Positions 58,750 through 64,000 of a DNA stretch of 64,000 bases are shown here, one piece after another. Position 1 is the first letter of the stretch, and every line of letters starts with the position of its first letter. Source of the stretch: SZUA-265 sp965651905. GTDB lineage: Bacteria; Myxococcota_A; Polyangia; Polyangiales; Polyangiaceae. The notes under the pieces were generated by a model. That model worked only from the letters and a program-made list of their open reading frames with translations, had not been told where the DNA came from and searched no databases. The stretch covers positions 1-64,000 of the forward strand of contig CBFGUG010000013.1 of the NCBI GenBank assembly GCA_965651905.1, read 5' to 3'. A program made the position numbers and the translations under genes.

Positions 58750-61372
58750 GGGCGGGCTCCAAGCTTTCGACCAGACCCAATGCCGCTACGGCTGCGTCGC
58801 CATCATCACGTAACAGCTCGATGGCACCCGGGACGTCTCGCGGCAGGGGACCTATGTCCGAACTGACGCGACCCAGCGATTCCGCGAGCGACAACTCGTC
58901 GACGATCACGTTGAACAGGCGTCGTACGAGTGGCGAGCTGTCGAGGGTCAGCGTGTCGACGTACTCCAGCGCGCGCGCCCTCAGACGTCGATCGCCCGAG
59001 GTAGCGGCACCTTCGAGGCTTCGCACGTCCTCGTGGGGGTTCATGATCTGCAGGATGCGAAAGGCGCGGTCTAGGGCTTGCCCAGCTTTGTCCTGCAGCA
59101 GCTGAATGAGCAGCGGTAGCGAACGGGACGCGCAGTCTGAGCCGTGATCATTCAGTTGCGCGGCCAGGGCAGACATGCGCAGGTGTTCGATCAACGCTCG
59201 TTCCAGCAGCGGTTCGAGAGGTTTACCTCGAACGCGCCCAGCCCCACGCGTCACCAGTCGCCCCAGAGACCGAATCAGCCGATAGCGTACTACCCCCAGT
59301 TGCTCGCCGAGAAGTTGTTGCACCAAGAGGTCGATGGCGCGTTGTGAATCGAAGTTGGCGATGGCGCGGGGAATGTGCCGCCGAACTCGCTCTTTGGTGT
59401 TCGGATCTTCGAGAGCTTGGCCGAGGCGCTTGAGCGCGCGACCGCCCTGGTTGGTCAGAGCGTCGCGCACGATGGGTCGCCCAGTTCGCCGATCCAGACG
59501 CCCGATGAGCAGCGGAATGAAGCGGCGGTCACGAATTTTCGCCATGCCTTCGGCCGCGGCCGTAGCCACTTGGTCATCTGCGTCGCGAACGAGTCGGATC
59601 AGCAGATCTGCGTAACGCTGTTCGGGCGCGTCGCTGATCGACGCCAGCAACCCGAGCTTCGCCATCCTTCCCGCCGTGCCATCCAGCGAGAGCACTTCGC
59701 GAATGGCCTGGTGGTCGCTCGGATCTCCCTCAGCATCCCGACTCTCGACCAAGAACGCAGCGTGACCACGTACCTCGGGGCGCACGTCGTATAGGCGTTC
59801 GTCTGCGGCATCTACGACGCCGATGCGGCCCAGTGCACGCATGGCCGCAACTCGCACGTCACCATTTTCGTGATCGAGCAGTCGTGTTCCGAGCGGGATC
59901 CAATCGCGGCGCCCGTCGCGACTGATGGTGTCGAGTGCCGTGACCAACACGTCCGTGGACTCGTGATAGAGGATCAGTGCGGGGATCAGACGCGTGCGCT
60001 TGTTGCTGGCGAGCAGGTTCATCGCCGCGATCACCTTCGGCGGCTCGCGGCTCGATAAAGCTTCGACTACCAACTCCACTGCGTCGAGATCGAGCTCGAT
60101 TGGAACGTTGCGGCGTCGGTTGTCGAGGGCGCTCCGAAACACTTGAAGGTAGGGACGGCGCATGCCGATGCCCAGTACGGCCCACACCAAGGCCAACCCC
60201 GCCAACCCGAACCCCAAAGACGTGGGATCGTCCCAGTCCTGACTCGCGCAAAATAGCAAAGCGCTCGCCGTGAGCGCTTGTGCGATGCGCACGACCACCG
60301 TGTCGATGAAGGTTTTCGACCAGGTGCGCACCTCGTCGGGTAGCGGCATCCACAAGAGCTCACTGGTGACGCGATGAAGGGAATGCCTGAGTCCACCATC
60401 TGCCGCTTTCGTCAATAACACGACCGTCAGGATGCCGCCGACGACGATCGTGGCCACCGAGCCTCCGAGCAGCAGTACGGGCAACACCAGGAATGCGCTG
60501 AGCACGCCCAGGCGCTGAACCAGGTAGCCCGAAACCAGCAACTGTACGAGCAGCGCGAGGCCATTGAGCGCCGCGTAATACGTCGCGAAGAACCCGCCGA
60601 GCTCATCTGGATGAAAGGTGCGAGCCGCCACCGACTTGAACAGGTAATCCGTCACCAGCAGGGCCGAGGTGGATACGGCCAGCAGCGCGGCCAAGCGCGC
60701 CACGTAGGGGTACTGGCGTAGTAGCGCGGCAGCGTCTTCCAGAGAGTCGATCCCACGCTGGTACGGGCCAGGTGCCTGCGTTGGTTCGTCGTCCATCACG
60801 ACGGTCGAAACCAGCAATCCCGCAACCACGTACGACGCAGTGGCCAGCAGTAGCAGGCTGCTCACGTCTGTAAAACGCAGGGCTGCGATCGCCATCGAGG
60901 CGCCAGCGACCGCTCCCACGACACCGCCCGCGGAGATCAACCCGAACAAGCGTCGACCCTGGGCCACCGTGAACCAATGGCTTGCCAGCATCCAAAACTG
61001 CACGACGCCGATACTGCTGACCAAGCCCGAAAACACGTACAGGCCGTAGATCGCGGTGTGCGTCTTCGGCAGCAAGTAGAAGACGCAGCCTCCGTACGCG
61101 GCTAGCAGCAGTGTCACCAACAGACCACTGCGCCGCCCGAAACGAAGCACCAACCTGGTGCTCGCTCGGGAAGCGAGTACCGCGAACCCTGCGAGCACGC
61201 CGTAGACGATCGCCAAGCGACTCGCGGGAAGTTCGCCCAAGAACAAGGTGTCTCGCGCGGTCTCCATCAGCGTGTGACCTGCGATCACGCAAAACAGAAT
61301 GGCCGCGGTCTTGATGACCATGGGCCCCTCGCCGGGGCGGACATCTGTCAAAGTCGCTAGGCCCCGTTGCAT
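58739..61372 (-). CDS. NTT (nucleotide-transporter-like) membrane protein with C-terminal HEAT repeats
   Basis: 877 aa. Residues ~18-420 have about 12 membrane helices and NTT-like features (HTLMETARDTLFLGELPASRLAIVYGVLAGF, KTHTAIYGLYVFSGL, FWMLASHWFTVAQGRRLFGLISAGGVVGAVAG). They include TSELLWMPLPDEVRTWSKTFIDTVVVR, a loop typical of the ATP/ADP-translocase superfamily. Residues ~440-860 are HEAT repeats (VRVAAMRALGRIG, DDQVATAAAEGMAKIRDRRFIPLLIGRLDR). This is NTT fused to HEAT, followed by an overlapping cNMP-domain gene. Inner membrane; transported substrate unknown. Confidence 0.88.
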   Translation of the reverse strand: MQRGLATLTDVRPGEGPMVIKTAAILFCVIAGHTLMETARDTLFLGELPASRLAIVYGVLAGFAVLASRASTRLVLRFGRRSGLLVTLLLAAYGGCVFYLLPKTHTAIYGLYVFSGLVSSIGVVQFWMLASHWFTVAQGRRLFGLISAGGVVGAVAGASMAIAALRFTDVSSLLLLATASYVVAGLLVSTVVMDDEPTQAPGPYQRGIDSLEDAAALLRQYPYVARLAALLAVSTSALLVTDYLFKSVAARTFHPDELGGFFATYYAALNGLALLVQLLVSGYLVQRLGVLSAFLVLPVLLLGGSVATIVVGGILTVVLLTKAADGGLRHSLHRVTSELLWMPLPDEVRTWSKTFIDTVVVRIAQALTASALLFCASQDWDDPTSLGFGLAGLALVWAVLGIGMRRPYLQVFRSALDNRRRNVPIELDLDAVELVVEALSSREPPKVIAAMNLLASNKRTRLIPALILYHESTDVLVTALDTISRDGRRDWIPLGTRLLDHENGDVRVAAMRALGRIGVVDAADERLYDVRPEVRGHAAFLVESRDAEGDPSDHQAIREVLSLDGTAGRMAKLGLLASISDAPEQRYADLLIRLVRDADDQVATAAAEGMAKIRDRRFIPLLIGRLDRRTGRPIVRDALTNQGGRALKRLGQALEDPNTKERVRRHIPRAIANFDSQRAIDLLVQQLLGEQLGVVRYRLIRSLGRLVTRGAGRVRGKPLEPLLERALIEHLRMSALAAQLNDHGSDCASRSLPLLIQLLQDKAGQALDRAFRILQIMNPHEDVRSLEGAATSGDRRLRARALEYVDTLTLDSSPLVRRLFNVIVDELSLAESLGRVSSDIGPLPRDVPGAIELLRDDGDAAVAALGLVESLEPAHVI

Positions 61373-61395
61373 CGTGACGCGTCAGTATAGAGCAA

Positions 61396-61423
61396 TTGCG
61401 ACGAGCGCTAAGAAAGCTATAAA
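61396..61423 (+). promoter_or_regulatory. Candidate sigma-70 promoter
   Basis: TTGCGA (61396-61401) and TATAAA (61418-61423) with a 16-base spacer, inside the most AT-rich stretch of the region. It points towards the small Cys4 gene at 61584. The distance to the ATG (about 160 bp) is long, and the -35 box is only a partial match. Confidence 0.35.
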
Positions 61424-61583
61424 TCGCAATGATTACATATGTTTGTGGTTCAAACGGAAGAGCGTTGACGGCGGGTCTGACAGGCTCGTTCGAAACGCTG
61501 TGCGGTAGGCTCGTCCGTCAATCGCGCGACTTGGCGTTGGCTGTTCGCAGCGTCCCGCCTTTTTGCCATACTGCGCGCCGCTC

Positions 61584-61880
61584 ATGCCCAAGAAAAAGAA
61601 GCGCCTGACCAAACGCGAACGTAAAGCAGAGTTTGGCAAGGGTCCCAGTGGTGCCAAGCCGAGCCAAGCAGGCCAGCACCAACACATCCACTGCATCTCG
61701 TGCGGCCGCCACATCGACCCCGAGGAGTTCGCCAGGAGTCCCTCGTCGGCCACCGTGCTCACATGCGATCATGGCTCGCAGTTCGCCTCCTGCACGGGGT
61801 GCGTCACGGACGCACAAGCGCGTATCGACGAACACGATCGCACGGGTAAGCCCCCTCAGGTCGCCCAAGCCTGGCATTGA
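61584..61880 (+). CDS. Small Cys4 (zinc-ribbon-like) protein with basic N-terminus
   Basis: 98 aa from the ATG at 61584. Residues 1-14 are strongly basic (MPKKKKRLTKRERK). C37xxC40 (IHCISCG) and C70xxC73 (ASCTGCV), plus C61, make a plausible zinc site. His residues cluster just before C37. No recognised family. Basic tail plus zinc site suggests nucleic-acid or ribosome contact, but this is inference. Transcribed in the same direction as the VIT-VWA gene 72 bp later. Confidence 0.75.
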   Translation: MPKKKKRLTKRERKAEFGKGPSGAKPSQAGQHQHIHCISCGRHIDPEEFARSPSSATVLTCDHGSQFASCTGCVTDAQARIDEHDRTGKPPQVAQAWH

Positions 61881-61952
61881 AGCGACCCTCGGCTTTGCGG
61901 TAACCTCGCCCCTGTGGTCGAACGCTGACTGCCGGAAAGGAAGCCGTACAGC

Positions 61953-64000
61953 ATGGTAGAGTGTCGAAGCGGTCGCGCGAAACCTGCGGCGTTGTCCTGC
62001 GCCGGCAAGCCATGGCGACGAGCAATCGTCGTTGGTTGGGCGTTGGAGTTCGCCTGTGTGTTGGCGGTGGCAGGGTGCGGCCCGAGCGGGGGCGGGGCGC
62101 CGCCAGCGCAGTGCCCGAGCCAGCGCAGCGCCAGCCAGCAGGCCCTGCAGCAACGCAGTCGAACCGCGCCGCAGAGCAGCGTCGCGCGGGCGCCCCAAGG
62201 GCGCGAGGCTGCGCTCGAACCCCCGGCAACTGAACCCACACAGCCACACGAAGACGACAAGAGCGACGCAGCCGCGTTGCGCACCAGCGGACCTGGCCGC
62301 GACGTCTTCGACGGGGCTCACAGCCGCTGGCTCTCCGAGACGCAGCATCACATCGACGTCACCCTCGATCGTGGTCACGCCACGCTGGTGGTACGCCGAG
62401 AGGTCTACAATCCGACCAACCTGCATGAGCAGGGGTCGTGGAACGTTTTCGTGCCCTCGGGTGCGGTGGCCACGGGTTTACGCACGTTGAGGCGCGTCGA
62501 TGGTGATCCTGTTTGGCACGAGGCGGAGCTGTTCGAAGCAGCACTCGCCAGAAAACGCTTCGCGAAGCTGGACGGCACCGCGTCCGAGCCCAAGGCACAA
62601 GCCCTCTTGTATTGGATGGGACGCGAGCGTCTCGGACTCAGCGTGTTCCCCGTGATGCCTGAACGATCCTTCACGGTCGAATACACGTTGCAGCTGCCGA
62701 CCCAGTACCGTGGCGGCGCTCACGAGTTCGAGCTGCCTACGCTCGGGCAAAAAGCATTGCCGGCCGTCGTCAGGCTGTCCCCCAAATGGCCTCGTGATGC
62801 GTTACTGCTCGATGGCAAGCCCGTGGGTCCCGGGTTCACGTTTGCGAGCCAGACCGACGCCACGGTCGTGGTTGGTTTGGTGCCCTCTGGCCACGAGCCG
62901 TCCAGAGCTGCGACGTTGGACGGTCGGTACGCGAGCAAGTTCATCGAACCTGGCAAGACCCTGACGCACGTTTGGTTCGGAGCTGCGCCCCAACTCTCAC
63001 CGCTGCCCGAGCAAGCGCACGTCGTTTTGCTGCTGGATGCCTCGCGTTCCGTTGGGGTGAGCGCGGCCCAGGCTGCGCGAACGGCGGCCCTGGCATACCT
63101 GGAAGCGCTACCCCAAGACGCCTGGGTCGAAGTGTTGAGCTTCGATCGCAGCGTCCACGCGCATCACGGGCGTTTCGCGCCACGTCAGCTTGCGATTGAC
63201 GCATTGAAGAAGCACCAGATCACGCTGCGCAACGGCAGTCAGCTCGATGACGCACTAGAGGTGGCGAAGCGGATGTTGGTGGGTGCGAGTGCGGGCGCCG
63301 AAAAGCGCGTGGTGGTGTTCTCCGACACGCTGACGCGCAGCAGCTTGTCCGAAGCGCAACTGGCGCTGCGCTTTCGCAGCACTGGAGCGTTGGTGCACGG
63401 CGTCGAGATCCAGGCCATGACTGGCGGGCGTACGTACATGGATCGACGTAGCAGCGAGTCATGGGACGCGATGTTGGAAAAGACCGGGGGTGTGTTCTGG
63501 CGTGCGGCCGCCCCTGTCGAGTTGCCGACCGATGAGCAGGACGTCGCGGCGCACGCGGCCACGTTTCTGGAACTCGTGCGTCCGACGCGCATTCACGAAC
63601 TGTCCGTGGGCGGCAAGTCCATTTCCGAAAGCGTGTTTGCGAGCCAAGTCGCTGACGATCTACCAGAGGGGGAGGGCATGAGTTACCTCTCGCTGGCGGA
63701 GCCACTCGACGCTGTGATAGTGGTGCGAGGTAAACTCTGGAGCAGGCAAGTCGAGAAGAGGCTGCGCGCCGACCGCGACCAGAATCGCTTGTGGTCGGCG
63801 CTCGTGTTCGGCACGTCCCACACTGACGAACTGAGTGCGGAGCAACGTGTCGAACTCGCCGAGTTTGGCCGCGTGGTGTCGCCCTCGACGAGCTACTTGA
63901 TCAGCGAGCCAGGAATTCGTCCTCCACTTCCCACGCAAGGGCGAAGTGACCTCGATAGCGGAATAGGAATCGGACGGCTCGGCGCCCACCGCACGCGAGC
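61953..64000 (+). CDS. VIT-VWA lipoprotein, cut by the window end
   Basis: 682 complete codons are in the window; no stop is reached. The ATG at 61953 has AAAGGA about 12 bases upstream and gives a lipobox LAVAGC with Cys42. A Gln/Ser/Pro/Ala linker runs to ~125. The VIT-like domain follows (HHIDVTLDRGHATLVVRREVYNPT, then GSWNVFVPSGAVATGLRT and EAALARKRFAKLDG). A VWA domain starts near residue 357 (VVLLLDASRSVGVSAAQ) with MIDAS D362, S364, S366. After it come further beta-rich segments (VVFSDTLTRSSLSEAQLAL). Likely a surface or periplasmic adhesion or scaffold protein. The C-terminal end and any sorting signal are outside. Confidence 0.88.
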   Translation, partial: MVECRSGRAKPAALSCAGKPWRRAIVVGWALEFACVLAVAGCGPSGGGAPPAQCPSQRSASQQALQQRSRTAPQSSVARAPQGREAALEPPATEPTQPHEDDKSDAAALRTSGPGRDVFDGAHSRWLSETQHHIDVTLDRGHATLVVRREVYNPTNLHEQGSWNVFVPSGAVATGLRTLRRVDGDPVWHEAELFEAALARKRFAKLDGTASEPKAQALLYWMGRERLGLSVFPVMPERSFTVEYTLQLPTQYRGGAHEFELPTLGQKALPAVVRLSPKWPRDALLLDGKPVGPGFTFASQTDATVVVGLVPSGHEPSRAATLDGRYASKFIEPGKTLTHVWFGAAPQLSPLPEQAHVVLLLDASRSVGVSAAQAARTAALAYLEALPQDAWVEVLSFDRSVHAHHGRFAPRQLAIDALKKHQITLRNGSQLDDALEVAKRMLVGASAGAEKRVVVFSDTLTRSSLSEAQLALRFRSTGALVHGVEIQAMTGGRTYMDRRSSESWDAMLEKTGGVFWRAAAPVELPTDEQDVAAHAATFLELVRPTRIHELSVGGKSISESVFASQVADDLPEGEGMSYLSLAEPLDAVIVVRGKLWSRQVEKRLRADRDQNRLWSALVFGTSHTDELSAEQRVELAEFGRVVSPSTSYLISEPGIRPPLPTQGRSDLDSGIGIGRLGAHRTR

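Overview
The window is high-GC bacterial chromosome, almost certainly from a member of the Myxococcota. The evidence is lineage-typical rather than taxonomic. There is a DUF2378/TIGR02265-type protein (14467-15066), a DUF2330 protein ending in a MYXO-CTERM tail (44462-46561), and myxobacterial Cys-rich repeat lipoproteins (5999-7918, 33515-36166). There are also SUMF1-like lipoproteins, a DUF1552 plus DUF1595/1592/1588/1585 pair, and a receiver plus Ser/Thr-kinase fusion. I cannot fix order or genus. I see no rRNA, tRNA, CRISPR array, insertion sequence or prophage.

Layout. 1-14 kb is mostly envelope and secreted proteins: an acidic surface protein, a VWA lipoprotein, Cys-rich and SUMF1-like lipoproteins and an outer-membrane-like protein. 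A few housekeeping enzymes are interspersed (glyoxalase I, PfkB sugar kinase, SlyD). 14.4-18.4 kb holds the DUF2378 protein and then a tight two-gene unit, a ThDP (acetolactate-synthase-like) enzyme overlapping a KAS III-like enzyme, a plausible small-molecule pathway. 18.5-32 kb is signalling plus degradation: a hybrid histidine kinase whose receiver has Glu for the phospho-Asp, an M20 peptidase, a beta-propeller lipoprotein, a GH10 xylanase and an EamA exporter. It ends in a cluster of two lone receivers, a DHp-REC-GAF-like-Cys4-Ser/Thr-kinase fusion and a convergent PAS hybrid histidine kinase. 32-46.6 kb carries queE, a small basic protein, large Cys-rich and beta-helix secreted proteins, an MFS exporter, DUF423 and the MYXO-CTERM protein. 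46.7-64 kb has an AadA-like nucleotidyltransferase, an alpha/beta hydrolase, another SUMF1-like lipoprotein and a NAGPA-like membrane protein. It continues with the DUF1552/DUF1588 pair, a PhoU-like protein, an NTT-HEAT transporter coupled to a double cNMP-domain protein, a small Cys4 protein and a truncated VIT-VWA lipoprotein.

How the genes fit together. Translational coupling (ATGA or longer overlaps) marks four functional units: 15481-18407, 26539-29595, 53422-56762 and 57-61 kb (58739-61372 with 57796-58749). The most unusual sequence feature is at 38324-38383. There, four 15-bp units, each a complete ATG...TAG five-codon cistron, sit between the stop of one secreted-protein gene and the in-frame ATG of the next. 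Several other genes carry in-frame 15- or 18-bp tandem repeats, mostly in the low-complexity linker after the signal sequence, so local 15-bp duplication is a recurring theme. Product calls rest on motifs read by eye; no database search was possible.
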